In this document: positions 1 to 12,362 of the stretch, piece after piece
How the letters are laid out: each line of letters opens with the position of its first letter
How positions within the stretch are numbered: the stretch's first letter is position 1
DNA from: Apteryx mantelli
Taxonomy: Eukaryota > Chordata > Aves > Apterygiformes > Apterygidae
Assembly (NCBI RefSeq): GCF_036417845.1
Contig: NC_089981.1
Location: 41,980,668 to 42,044,667, forward strand
Reading direction: 5' to 3'
Length of the DNA: 64,000 nt
Position numbers and translations under genes: made by a program
The notes under the pieces: generated by a model
What the model saw: only the letters and a program-made list of their open reading frames with translations
Told to the model about the DNA's origin: nothing
Database searches by the model: none

Positions 1-50
1 TGTTAGGAAAGGAGGCTAAAAATCTCTGCTATAAGGCCAGTAGAGCTAGC

Positions 51-72
51 TTTTTTTTTTTTTTTTTTTTTT
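51..72. repeat. Homopolymer T22
   Basis: Twenty-two consecutive T at the start of the window. Confidence 0.95.
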
Positions 73-217
73 AAGTCTTACTACAGTGCAAGAGATGAAT
101 AATATCTTCCCCCACTTCAAGACCACCATTATTCTTACAAAGTAGTTGAGATTTGAAGCCTTCAAAGATACTGTGGAAAAGGAAATCCTCTCCAAAGACC
201 ACCGGAAAGACCTGTTT

Positions 218-231
218 GGGGGGGGGGGGGG
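218..231. repeat. Homopolymer G14
   Basis: Fourteen consecutive G, unusual in this AT-rich background. Its length may be inaccurate. Confidence 0.95.
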
Positions 232-1226
232 AAGAGATAGGGAAACAGATTATTCCATATGGTTCATAAAGGGGTAGCCAAGATTGTACCCAAGATTGCT
301 ACCAAAGGACATTGGAAGGAAGAAGAAGAGCTAGATAATGACAAAAAGATTAGTTGCATGAATTTGGATAATCAAAGCCCAGGGGAAGCAGCATTCTACA
401 ATGAATTTGTCCCTCTAAATTAGATCTGCCTGAGGTTGGAGCACACGGGTAGGCAGAAGGGAGTAGTGGGAATCTGGAGGGGTCACTTCAGTGGCAGAAC
501 AGTGCTATGAATAAAGGAACTTCTGTAGAATTGTCAATCTGGCCTTTTCACACAACATTAAATTAGTTAAATAACAAGACCAAAGCATTTCTCTGCCCGA
601 GTTATTTCATTTTTTTTCCTGAAAGGGATAAAATATTATTATGCTCACATATGTAAGAGGCTCCTATACGAAGCAGAATCTATTAATCAGTTAACCAGGC
701 CACACTTCAATAGAACTTTTAATGCTGTGCATCCAGGGGTACTTTACCAAAAGACAAATTAGAAACTCAATTAATTATGAATTTTTCAAATAAATGAGTT
801 GTTAAACTGGATTTAAGGGGGCTATACATTTGCCAACACAGCAAATTAGCATTGGTATGGGAACCCCAAAGCTGGGAACTGCTGCTGGAAACATTACAAA
901 CAGATGAAACTAAAGATTGTTCTAATCTGAATCTAGAAAAAAACTGAAAGCCACTGAGTTTTGAAGATCTTACACAGAAATCTGGCACTGCAGGATCAAG
1001 AGGAGGAAGTAAGTGTAACTAAACAAATCATACAAACTTCCTAATGGTTAACAGCATACTAGATCTTTCTAGGTGTCCAAAACTTCCTATGAGATCCATG
1101 AAAATTGTGGCTAATGGATCTGAAAAAGAGAAGCTTACTATAGGACTCAAGCTAAATAGCTCACTTCACGTATTCTTTGATCTGAAAACGCACCTTTAGC
1201 AGAAGTCAGGTACAGGAGGGATCATT

Positions 1227-1246
1227 AAAAAAAAAAAAAAAAAAAA
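1227..1246. repeat. Homopolymer A20
   Basis: Twenty consecutive A. No associated element recognised. Confidence 0.95.
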
Positions 1247-3300
1247 GCATTTTCCATTCCAGGTACCCAATAACTGCAGCAGCATGTTAGCATACATGCA
1301 GTGGGAACTTGCTACAGTAGTACATTACTGTGTAAGGCCAGATGCAGAGGTTTAAATGGTGCCTACAGAATTAATAATAATTTGTTTTTATGCAGACAGA
1401 CTGTATTGTCTTTACTGAAGATTTTAAAAAGTCCCTTTTAGGCTTTCTATTGCTTGAGTATTTAGAGCTTACCAGGCGCTTGGCTAAATTGCTTATATGA
1501 AGAGAAAAGAAAATTTGTGAACAGCAGTCTCCCTAATTCCCTGAACTACTCAGCAATCTGTGTACTCAAGACAATAAAATGTCATACAATCTCATTGCTG
1601 TTATGAGAAGGGAGAGACTTTTATTGTGGGTGGCACTTGAGTCTCATTGGCTTTTGGTTAGGCTGATTCTCCCAGCACCGTAATCTCTACTCCTGTCAGC
1701 CTTATTTTTACCCCTCAGTGACTCCTCACCCTTTCCAAGAGGGCGAACACCTATGGGTGGCTCTGACACGTTTCCATTGCTGTACGTTGCCTGATAGGCA
1801 GGTGACGGCCTCCCCAGGCGCGGTGTGCTAGTCTGTTACAAAACAAACAGGTATGAAAATAAAAACTCCTAAGTGTCACTTGTTTTGTTTGCTGGACTTG
1901 CAGAATACAGTAAACAGGAAAGTAGGACTCATGTCATAACACCTTTGATGAGAAAATATGTAGATTGCTGAAGCAGGAAAGCAAGTGGAAGCTGGAACAA
2001 CTTGATATTCAGCTGAATGTCCAGACATAAAACCCTCTTTGGATACTTCTCATGTAAAACGTTTTCATCCATGGAAAATTTTTTACTGGAAAATTCTCAC
2101 AATAGTTAGAAAATATTGGTCTGTCATCTTCTCTAAAGACGGTAGCCAAGTGAAAAAGCACATATTGTCCAGCAGTTGTTCCATCATTTCTGGAGAATAT
2201 ATTCCCCAAATGGAAACTTTTTTCTTGGCTATGTAGTCTTAGCGTGGTGCACTACTGTGCTCAACAGAAAGGTTTGAACTAATTACCAAAGTCCTGTGGT
2301 GGCAGTCCAAAGAGTCAGCCTCTAGGCTGCATGTGAAACATCTTTATCTGTTCTACTGGTATTTACCTGACATATTTTGGTATTTTTTACTGAGCACTTT
2401 ACTAAAGGTACTTTAATTACATTTTCCTCATTGTTGACATTTTTATCACCAAAATTGCAACTGAGTGACTTATGATCAAAATTCAGAAATGAGCAGCAGG
2501 AACTGCTGAAACCAACAGCAGCTGTAGAACACATGGTATATTCGTGCCAGCCTGGGTGAGTACTGTTGCACTGCTTGAACAAGTCAAGGACTTGAAGAAA
2601 AAAGGCTAGAGAATGTAGCCAATTATACGCATACCAGAACAGAGATTCACAAGTGTATTCACAAGTCTGCACTAAGAGACCTAGAAGCAAACAGAGGATA
2701 CAAAGAGTAACTCTTCCTATTGTTTAGATCTAACAGATTTCTGCCTTTTGCCTTACATTGCTGTTCTTGGTTACCTTCAGCTGAGTGTAATAATGTTCAG
2801 CTGGTCTCCTTCTCCAGCAGATCTTGTTCCCGAAAGTAATCTGCTGGTGCTGGCTTTATGCCTTATTCAGCAGCAAAAGCATCTTTCTCCTATAGCAAAT
2901 AGTAATAACACTGCAGCACTGCAATTTTAACTAGTACAGAAAATAAAATATGACTTAGATAACCTTAAAAAAAATCTGATTTTCATTTTTCAACCATTAA
3001 AAAGTTGAAATGAATTTGAGGTGTTTTACAGTTTTATTATACTCCATTGACCTAAAGCCATAAACTCACATTACAAAAGCAATCACTGAAAAGCACATAA
3101 AAAAAGTGAGAAGATTCTGCTTGCTGGTTTCTGCTATGGTTTACATTTCTCTCAGAATACTAGTTTAGTTGTTAATATTGTAAATTTATTTGCTTTCCAT
3201 AAATACAGACAGATAAAATCACCTGAGTACTAGGAGGTGTTAAAAATGTTCAGAAATTGTACATGGTGATGCTAATACTTCTAGATGGAGAAAAAAACAT

Positions 3301-3375
3301 CGGACTCAATCCTGCAATGTACTGTAATTCCAGTAATGTGAAGAATCCTTTCAACTCCCATTAAAATCAGTATGC
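3301..3375 (-). repeat. Fragment resembling the same ancient dispersed repeat family
   Basis: On the minus strand it reads 'attttaatgggagttg', then after about 30 bases 'tgcaggattgag'. This is the order of motifs seen in old repeat copies of this type. It is degenerate and low in confidence. Confidence 0.35.
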
Positions 3376-5289
3376 ACTGGTGATGTTAGCACGATGAAAG
3401 AGTACTTAAGTGGCCAAAGATCATACTTAATTTTTTACTTTACTGTATAATTAAATAGAATATTTTGTGCACATATGCATATTTATCTGAGCAATCTGAA
3501 AATTTGTTCTTTCCACCATCAACTCTGAATGTAGGAAAGTTTAGCAAAGGATCACATATCCTTATCTCTGCAGAAAATGGGACATTAATGTCATATAAGT
3601 TACCTGAAGTCTTCAGATAAGACTGAAGAAAATACGGGCACTTCAAAATTAAAAAAAAGTTTTTATTTATTTCAATACAATATGATTAAGTGTCATGGTC
3701 ATTGCCATGGGAAGCTCTGAGGTCAAGAATTTAAGAAAGGCTAAGGATGCCAAAATTATCCAGAATTAGAGGAATCAACTCTAAGAATTTGGAAGGAACA
3801 TTAAACCTCAAAATAATCTCTAATTTAGGTAATCTCCAGCTCCTAAAAAACAAACATAAGAATGGATTTGGATGCCTTACAGCTTCATCTGAAATTGGAC
3901 ATTACTGGATTACTGGACATTAGACACACAGATAAATAGACGTTGGGTCTGGTTCAGCACGGCAAAACAAGTAGGTAGCTTTGTTCCTTTTTATATAAAA
4001 TTAAAACTTATTTAGAGTTACTTTAAATTGTAGTGGAAGAGAAATTGAGACTATATAAGAGCAAATTAGGAATAGAATGACTAGGACTATTCTATAAAAT
4101 ATTTATTTTTCTTTTCTAGAATTCTATTCTTCCGGTAATGTGTAAGATACTTATGCTTGCTGTAAACATGGAAACTGAAATGAGGTATATTTAAAGTAAC
4201 AGGCATTTAAAATAACTTTTGGAAAGAAAAAATAAATTAAAAAAGATAAAGATGCCAGCTTATTGAGGCAAGAGAGCAGGATTCAGGCTTGACTCTTCCT
4301 TAATTTCTCTCTAATTCAGTGCAATCTGCTTGGACACTTTTCAAAGTTTTAACTGAAGATGCACCTTGTTACACATTTGCTTACAAATAAGCACCTGTAC
4401 TGTCTTCTGGCAGAGAAATATCTTTTAATACTCAATTACGGGCATAAATGCCTGTAATAAGGAATGATAGTGGAGAGGTTAATTTCTGGATGCCAGAAGA
4501 TGATTATTTTGAAAGAACCTGTAATTCAGAGTTCTGAAATGTCTGTCTCTCTTCTATAAGCCTTCTGAAGCTGGAAATTTAAAAATACTATTCACTTTAG
4601 GAAATTGCCTGCTCTGAAGAATGACTTCCACATCACTACTCCATTGTAAAGCACAAAGATGTCTAATTCCTCACATGAAATAAGTTGTCTGATATCAGGG
4701 TATAATAAAATAAATTCTTAATTCTTAATTTATATAAAACTGTAGCAGAAATGATTTACAGATGCAAAAATGCATGTGCAAAACTGAGGGTGAAATTTTA
4801 GACATTATTCTCAAATGCCTAATACTTTCTGTGACTTTTTTTTTTTTAATAGAACATGAGAAGAGAAGGGGGCTGTTAAAATAAACTGTGTTTTTTTGAA
4901 ACATCTTGAAATCCTGAAAGAGAAGGTGATAATAAAAGCAAGGGGATTATTTGGTCTTGGCATGCCCTACGATTCTTCATACGCATAGACGTTTCCTCCT
5001 TTGTTGTAGAGTTGATGAGGACACTGCGAGGGGCTGGAAGAAACTGCAAGAAACAGGCAGAGGACAGACGGAGCCATTCCCAACTGGCTAGCTGAGCCCA
5101 TACCTGGGATGAATGCTGATTTTTCCCAATGAAATACATGATCTACTATTTTATGAGGGGTAACCTCAAAAGCACATTATCCTTTGAACTTCTAGCCTGT
5201 TGTCAATATTTTTTTAAATATTAAAAACAGATGATAACTAGATTAGGCCACTTGAAACCATTAATTTTACTCTGCCACAACATTTTTGC

Positions 5290-5308
5290 AAAAAAAAAAA
5301 AAAAAAAA
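5290..5308. repeat. Homopolymer A19
   Basis: Nineteen consecutive A. No associated element recognised. Confidence 0.95.
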
Positions 5309-5703
5309 TCAAGTATAATTTGTAGTTCTAAAGCAAAATAATGTCAGACTGCTTACTGGAAAGGTTTTAAAGAATTTACTACGTTTGATATTCTTTATAG
5401 TTTTATTTCTGGAAAGGGTAAAGCCATTTTTTTCATTTCATTTTGTATGAGAGAAATATTTTCCTCCTCTAACATCAGACAAATAGCACTGTACTAACTT
5501 GTCACATGTCAGCTTACAGATCTATTTATAACACTCATCCCTGAACCCGAGAGAGTCATTAGAATTAACATTCACACTGATGTTTAACTGTAGCAGAAAG
5601 CAGCATTCACTTCAGATTTCCCTTTATAAGTAATAATAGCCATATTTGCCATCAAGGAATGTCTCTGAACACTATGCATATTCGCTGTGAGTTAGAAAAA
5701 GGT

Positions 5704-5746
5704 GTACACACACACACATACACATGCATGTACATACACACATATA
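5704..5746. repeat. Imperfect (CA)n microsatellite
   Basis: CA-rich tract interrupted by tg and ta steps. Confidence 0.9.
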
Positions 5747-7229
5747 AGCCAAGGCAGCAGAAAACATAATTTAGACAGTTTTGGAAGGCTAACAGAACAG
5801 ATTGTGCTCTTTTTCCTTTAAAACCTTTGATATAAACATAAGATGACTTCTTTTGGGTAGGAAGTATCCCAGAAGGCTCCTTGTCATCGTGCCTCCCGTA
5901 TCCATCTAAAATGGAGTACACCCTGGCGCTGCACAGGGGACACTGACAGGGACAAAGGTAATGAATAAACAAACATCTGAAATAACCAGTTAACTACGTG
6001 TAGATAATGTGTGGTAATTATAACACCTATAATAGCAAACAGGTCATATTCTTAGTGATGAATAGAAAATTATGCTTGAAACTATCTACTGTGCATTTTT
6101 TCCCCTCATCATAAGGTCATTGCTCTAGAAAATAAATTAAAAAATTGTTTTTGGTCCCCAAAGCGGCAGGAAGAAAGGAGACATTTTGATTTTCCTACCT
6201 CTGTAGCACTACTTACAAGCAGAGTAATCAGACGTGAATAAAACACATTCAGTAGATACTTGCTTACTCAGAAACAAGAGCTAGTGTGCTGCTGCTCCAT
6301 CATTGCTATTGTTTCCTTTATACTCTTCAAAAATTGTATTTCTTCTCATTCAGCTGTGAAAATTGTTCATCTTGCTTGTCACAGAAATTCAGTGAATTTG
6401 GTGTTTGGCCTTAGAAAGTGCTTGGAACCGCAAGGATTAGTACAAATGGAAATTATGACTATATTCCAGTAGTTGTACTTGAAATACAGAAACAAATTTC
6501 TTCGGTTATTCCTTGTCCATGATATCTTCAAATCAGATCTCTTTCTCTCAAGGCAAAAATTGATACTTGCAACAAATAGCGTCCATAATTCTGTGCAAAG
6601 AGCAATTCTCTTATTCCAACCCCACTTTATATGTGTGGAAAAAAATTGTCTTCAGAAGGGCATAACTAGTATAAAATCAATCAGCTATAAAGCTGAATTT
6701 GTTCTTGTAGTTAATCACTGAACGTGAGAGCACAGTCTATTCTTTACTTTGTAGGCACAAAGTCCTCAGCAATCAATAAGAGATTATTGGAGATTGCTCA
6801 ACTCCTTTAAGACAAATACAAGTTTGTAAGACTAAATTAACTTCAGTATTCACTGAATGTCAAAGGCAATTATAGGATTTTTTTAATTACTAAAAAAAAA
6901 ATCAAAAAACTTTCTAGGGGGAAATAATTCAATCATTGCACAAGACTCCATTAACTTTTAGGGACAAATCAAACCTTTGACTAAGTGATATTCTTCCAAT
7001 TTTTAGATGACTGAAGTTGTCAATCCAATGTGTGTTCTGCCCCACAAGAAGCAAAATAATGAAATTTTCAAAAGTAATCTTAATTCCTTGGCAAAATGAA
7101 AGGAAGAAGAAACAGGAAATACAATATAGCTGTGCATATACAGATGAGGAAGAATCCTAACTCTCAGTGTTATTACACAACTTGTTTTCCAGGAGTTTGA
7201 TCATACTATACTGGAGATTTTCAGAAGCC

Positions 7230-7245
7230 AAAAAAAAAAAAAAAA
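7230..7245. repeat. Homopolymer A16
   Basis: Sixteen consecutive A immediately before the local duplication at 7249. Confidence 0.95.
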
Positions 7246-7248
7246 GTA

Positions 7249-7363
7249 TATGCCAAAAGAGGAAAGCGTGCTTATGAATAATAATGCGCATTGACATTAT
7301 GATTATTATTATTGACATTATGGCACATTTTGCTTATGCCAAAAGAGTGCTTATGAATAATAT
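7249..7363. repeat. Interleaved local duplication
   Basis: Three short blocks occur twice. 'tatgccaaaaga' is at 7249-7260 and 7335-7346. 'gtgcttatgaataata' is at 7268-7283 and 7347-7362. 'attgacattatg' is at 7290-7301 and 7311-7322. The two main copies differ by a seven-base indel between the first and second blocks. It follows an A16 run. Confidence 0.85.
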
Positions 7364-9200
7364 TGATAATGAAAACTTATGAAAACTAGAACTCATTGAA
7401 ATTAGTATATACAATTCAGTTGAGCTGAACTCTGAACTGAATCTGAGTAGACATATGCTGGTACTGTCCTGGTTATCTAATGCCATTTGAGTCTTATGTA
7501 ACTTATATATACTTCTATATAATGAATTTTTCATTGATCTAAGGTGTATCAAAATGGAGTCAATGACTCTGAAACAAACTCTGCTTTTGACTATGCTGGT
7601 GTAAATCAAGATTATTTCAGATAAATCAGTGAAGTAGCTTCAAATTTATGAAGATGTTATCAAGGATAGACTCCCTTACATCTGCTGCCATCATTCCTCC
7701 TTTCATCTTTTGATGTCCTTTGTGCACAGAGATGGGATGTTTGGAACATATTCTGGAGAGTTAGATTTCATCAACCCTTTGTATTATTATATTTTAATTA
7801 CCTTTGCTGAAAGTTCCACCTAAGCATTAAGGGCAGTACATGGTTGAATTAAAATACTTTACAGTAAGATGGAAATGTTTCAGCCCATAAAAAGTTTAAT
7901 GCCATCTGATAATATACATGATATATTTAAGTTAAATCATATTACTTTACAGCTTACACATAGCTTTCACAATTTTGAGAGGATACTAAAGAAATCCTTT
8001 ACTGCATTATGAGGTTGCAAGCAATCTGGCTGAAAACGTTTGTGAAAAACCATATGCACAGGGAAAGCTCTGTAAAGCTCTGCATAGCTCAAGACCTCCT
8101 TATCTTCTAAAATATGAAAATGAGGGTCTGAAGGTACATATAGGGTCATTTAATTTGGTCTCCTCCTTTGACAGCTGATTTCCTTGTAGCTGCTCATTCA
8201 TAAACTGTTTAAGCTCTATCTTTAAATCAGCTATTTTGTTTTCTCTGCTTCTCATTTCCAAATGTGGGACAGTCTCATTCCAAACTCCTTTTGGGCTAAA
8301 TTCACTCATAGTCAGTTTATCTCCATTTATTCTTGTGCTGAAATTGTCCTTAAGCTTAAACAGCTTTTTTTTTCCTCCATCTCTGATGTTTACCCTCTGA
8401 GACATTCACAGCGAGCAATCATTTACCCTCTCAGCCTTTGTTTTATGAGGTTAAACATCATGCTGTTCTAGTCCATAAAATAGGTTCTCTCTTCTCTTGA
8501 TCATATTAGTTACTCTTGTCTTTACCAGTTCCAAGTTTAGGAGTCTTGGACACTTGCTCCAGATGAGTTCTTAGTAGTGATTAGTACAGTGATAATTAAT
8601 ATTTCTTTATTGGTTCACAAACTACTTTGCCTGAAACCACCTGAAGTCAAATATGACTTTCGCCCAGCCACTTCATGCTGATGGGTTACAGTCTCTTCAC
8701 CTGCATTCCAAGATTTTGGAATGGACTTTGTGGAACAATCTATGCTGACTATAATTGAAAAGTACTGGGCCTGAAACTGTAGTGTCATGTATTAAAACAG
8801 CTTATGTGATTCTCTAACAGTTTCTTTTCAGTAGATTAATAATACACCTATATCAAGCTGTTTAATTATTACTGTATGGGAGAAGCAATACATGCTTGGC
8901 AAATTTGGTGCAGCGTGTAGAGTTCAGACTCAGACAACACTTACAGTAGGCTCCCTTTATGATTTGTTTAAAAATATTTTATGATATTGCTTTGCCAGTA
9001 TAGGACTGCTTTTGTCAATATTTCTGTTAGCTGTAGTGCTTTGAATCAAAGCATTGCAATGCTTCTTAATAACAGTCTTGTATCTTTAAAGGAAGCTTGG
9101 GACATTCATATAGATTCTCACTGTCCCAAATATTGTTCCCGTAAAAAGATTTTTTTAGTAGTCAAAAATGTATTTAGTAACTTGTGTTAGTGTCCTGTTG

Positions 9201-9233
9201 GGTGTAGCCTCCTTAGGGCTCTCCGGCTACACC
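9201..9233. repeat. Hairpin: 9-bp perfect inverted repeat with 15-base loop
   Basis: ggtgtagcc (9201-9209) pairs perfectly with ggctacacc (9225-9233). It sits at the edge of a relatively GC-rich block (about 9200-9480) in AT-rich surroundings. It could be the terminus of an old transposon, but no matching distal terminus was found. Confidence 0.7.
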
Positions 9234-10680
9234 TACATTAGCAGGTAGGGCAAGAGGAGCAGACTGTGTAGAGCAAAGCCATTGGCGTTGAGGACTCGGC
9301 ATCCACCATGACCGTCCAGAAGGTGTTTGCTTTGGATGAGCTGCAGTCTCGCCTCATGGATTGAGCCCCCATTAGCAGCTGGGCTTGCTAGCTTTCTCCT
9401 GGAGCATACCTTTTGATTTAATTTACTCTGAAAATGGGGCTGAGAGAGACTGGCTTCAAAAGCACATTCATGATCCAAATTGAAATGACAGGGCAGGCAT
9501 ACCCTTAGACTAAATTTGTATGCGAGATCTCCAAGCGAAAAAGGAAGTTCCTACTTTTAGTAGTAGAGTTAGAAATAAAGCAATGTCCAATTTGTATTGC
9601 AAAACATAAGGTGCTGAATATGCTGTTATAGATGAAATGTAAAACAGAGCTTGACACCTTTCTATTGACACCATGCAACCATGACATTTTTGCACTGTAA
9701 GAGTACATTATTGTACAAAATATCATTTATTGTCATCAATTATCTCCTGAACAGAATGATAAAATATTTCTTGAAAGCTGGGGAAGGAGGACACATACAG
9801 TTTATTCACAATATGTTTGAGGCCAGAATCTCAGCTGTAATTTTGCCTACCTTCCTCATGTAAATGAAATTATGACAGCTAAGGAGTTGGTCTTAACATG
9901 CAAGTCAATCAGAGCTGCATTGGCTCAGGCCTTATACAACAGAGCCCAAATCCTTTTTGAGCAGGAATTGTACTTATGTCCTTTACAATGTCAAGAATGC
10001 TCTTGGTTTTTAGTGATATAAATCCTTCAGTATCCCGGAAGAATTGTTCCCACCTTATTTGTAGTTTCATAACATAATATATTAGAATACCTCAGAAAGA
10101 TGAGTACATACTTCAAAAGAGCATGACATGCTGAAAAATACATGCTACTCCGGGAATAGCTTTAATGTTGTGCTGTCGTAGGGGTTAATGGACAAACAAG
10201 AAAGACTTCTATAAACTGCATGGGAAAAACTGCTGTTCCCTCTCCACAGTGCAAGCCCCAGTGAAAATTTGATGATGAATAGTGATTGGATCTGATAACT
10301 ATTAGTTTCAGCCTCTGCCATATGTACCACAGGAACACTCGCATGACCTTCTTTGAATTGATTAAAGATACCACTGACTCAGCTCAGGATCTATATCCTT
10401 TTGCCTTACATTCACAGAAGAAAGCAGACCTTCCTAGGGAGCCATAAAGCAGCCAAACCAGGAGACAGGCTCTCCCTTAAACAGCATTTACTTAATTTAA
10501 ATCTGGGGTGAAAGTAAGGTTAATTATCTCTATGCCAGCATTTTGTTTATGTGTAGCTATACAAACAGATTGCTCTGGTTAATTCCACTATACCTAATTT
10601 ATTTAAATAGTATATAATTGAGGAGCATGGGAGTTTTCAAACTTTCAGAGCATAGTTCTTATTTCAATAAAGATTGTTTA

Positions 10681-10767
10681 TACATATGTGTGTGTATAGA
10701 TTTTATATATATATATACTATATGTGTGTGTATATATAGATAGATATTCACACACACACACACACAT
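10681..10767. repeat. Compound microsatellite (TG, TA, GATA, CA)
   Basis: Alternating purine-pyrimidine tracts: two TG runs, a TA run, a short GATA stretch, then (CA)9 at 10749-10766. The TG and CA runs are mutually complementary, so the locus can fold on itself. Confidence 0.95.
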
Positions 10768-11382
10768 TCCTACATATTCACAGTTATGTGGAGGAACTAA
10801 CCATAATCTTGTTTTACCTTATTGCAGCTGGAACCAGGAATGCACATCATCCAGTCACCGACTTACTCTCCAGTTCACTTCAGCTCCCAAACTTCAGTTC
10901 GTCTATCTGTAAAACTGTATTGTAGACAGTTTGTCTGTCCATAATAACTTGCACAGCACTGCAAATGTATAATCTCTAACTGTCCTATAGAACTGAGTAT
11001 ATATTTGGGAGCATGATCTGGGAAAATTAGAGATTGTTTCATCTACTGTAATAAAAGACTACAACTCAGTAGTGAAATGGCAGATTGTTGCAGCCTCCTA
11101 GTTTTAACATCTGTTAAAAAAAACCCTTCTAATAGATGCCAGAAAACAAAGTGCAAAATTTTAAGGAGCCTTCTGCTGCACAAACCCCTTGTAAAGAGAC
11201 ACTGATCACCAGTGGATTCAAGCAGCTAAAGGCAAATGTATTTTTGATAGCGTTGGCAAAAACAAAGTGCTTAAAGCTATGTGTTAATATAGAATGACTT
11301 CCCGGACTTCCAATTATCCTGCAGATTATCACTGTTGGCATCCCTGTGATTACTCTCAAGACTGACTGGAAGATACCAGCTA

Positions 11383-11383
<1 letters not shown>

Positions 11384-11421
<38 letters not shown>
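11384..11421. repeat. Homopolymer A38
   Basis: Thirty-eight consecutive A, the longest homopolymer in the window. No retrotransposed body was recognised upstream of it, so it is listed as a simple repeat rather than the tail of a processed copy. Its length is likely unstable and prone to sequencing error. Confidence 0.9.
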
Positions 11422-11423
<2 letters not shown>

Positions 11424-12320
11424 ACCTTTTTTCTGAGGCTTCTTTCCCTTCCAGACAGACAGGGAAATAATGACAAGACCTTATAGCTCAAATAAATTAT
11501 TGAAATCTTACCCGGACCATTGCAAGCAGAATATGTGAGCAGGGCTCATTGCGAATGCAATACTCTGCCGTGCATCTCCAGTGGTTGACCCTGCCACATG
11601 ATTTCTTCTGTGCTGCATTGTGCCACTGCTTTTAACTTCAAAGCCATAGTGAAGCCCACAGACTTAGAAAGAGGCCTGTTCGTTCATCCCAAATCTGATG
11701 AAACTACTAACAAGAAAAACAGTTCTGATCCCACTTTTAAAACTATTCAACTGTGTCCATTCTATTCTATGTTTCCCCCCACCAATTATGAAGCAGTCAT
11801 TATACAAAAGGCTTGGAGTGAAACAACTCAGCCTACTGCCCATTTACCTCACTGTGACAGGCATTCACGTGGGAACAGTTGTTAGCAAACAGATAAACCC
11901 TGAGCTGTAGAAGAAAATACCGGGTCTTTATTCTAAAGGCACATTTTGCCTTTCCTTTCACATTTCTAGATACCATTCTAGATCTTTTCATAACTTCCTC
12001 CCTCCCTGAATCCATATTTCCTAAGCAATTTGCAAACACCGATAAGAAATAAACCTATCAAAATGGACAAGTAGGGAGAGAGAGGAAAGGAGAAGTTTTA
12101 TCAATCAAAAATACTGCCCTCTGAAGATGAAAAGACCTGTCCAGTCCCTGTACAGTACAATCTCTGCATTCACCCAAAGGGGCCCTTGGACTTTACAGAA
12201 AGTATTCACGACAAAAAGCACTAAGCATGTACACAAGGGTTTGCAAGACTGAACTGCTTGCTTGATCTGATATCTATAGTTTATCTACCAGTTAATACCA
12301 CTTATCAGTCCTGATCTCAG

Positions 12321-12362
12321 TTAACAGCAAAGCTCATACTGACTTCAGTGAGAACAGGATCA
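12321..12362 (+). repeat. Fragment resembling the same ancient dispersed repeat family
   Basis: Contains 'actgacttcagtgagaacag', close to the 'gacttcaatgggagcagga' block common in old sauropsid repeats. Short and tentative. Confidence 0.3.

Noticed and set aside
150..420. Two coding-like stretches on either side of the G14 run (for example EAFKDTVEKEILSKD)
   Set aside because: The wording looked protein-like, but I could not match it to a family. Open lengths are about 25 to 55 codons with upstream stops, so a processed pseudogene is possible but unsupported.
2322..2690. 122-codon minus-strand ORF
   Set aside because: No family resemblance, no splice or start support. Chance frame.
11384..11421. 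A38 as the tail of a processed pseudogene or SINE
   Set aside because: No recognisable gene body, poly(A) signal or target-site duplication next to it.
11129..11491. 120-codon minus-strand ORF containing a poly-Phe run
   Set aside because: The poly-Phe is just the A38 homopolymer read on the other strand. Not a gene.
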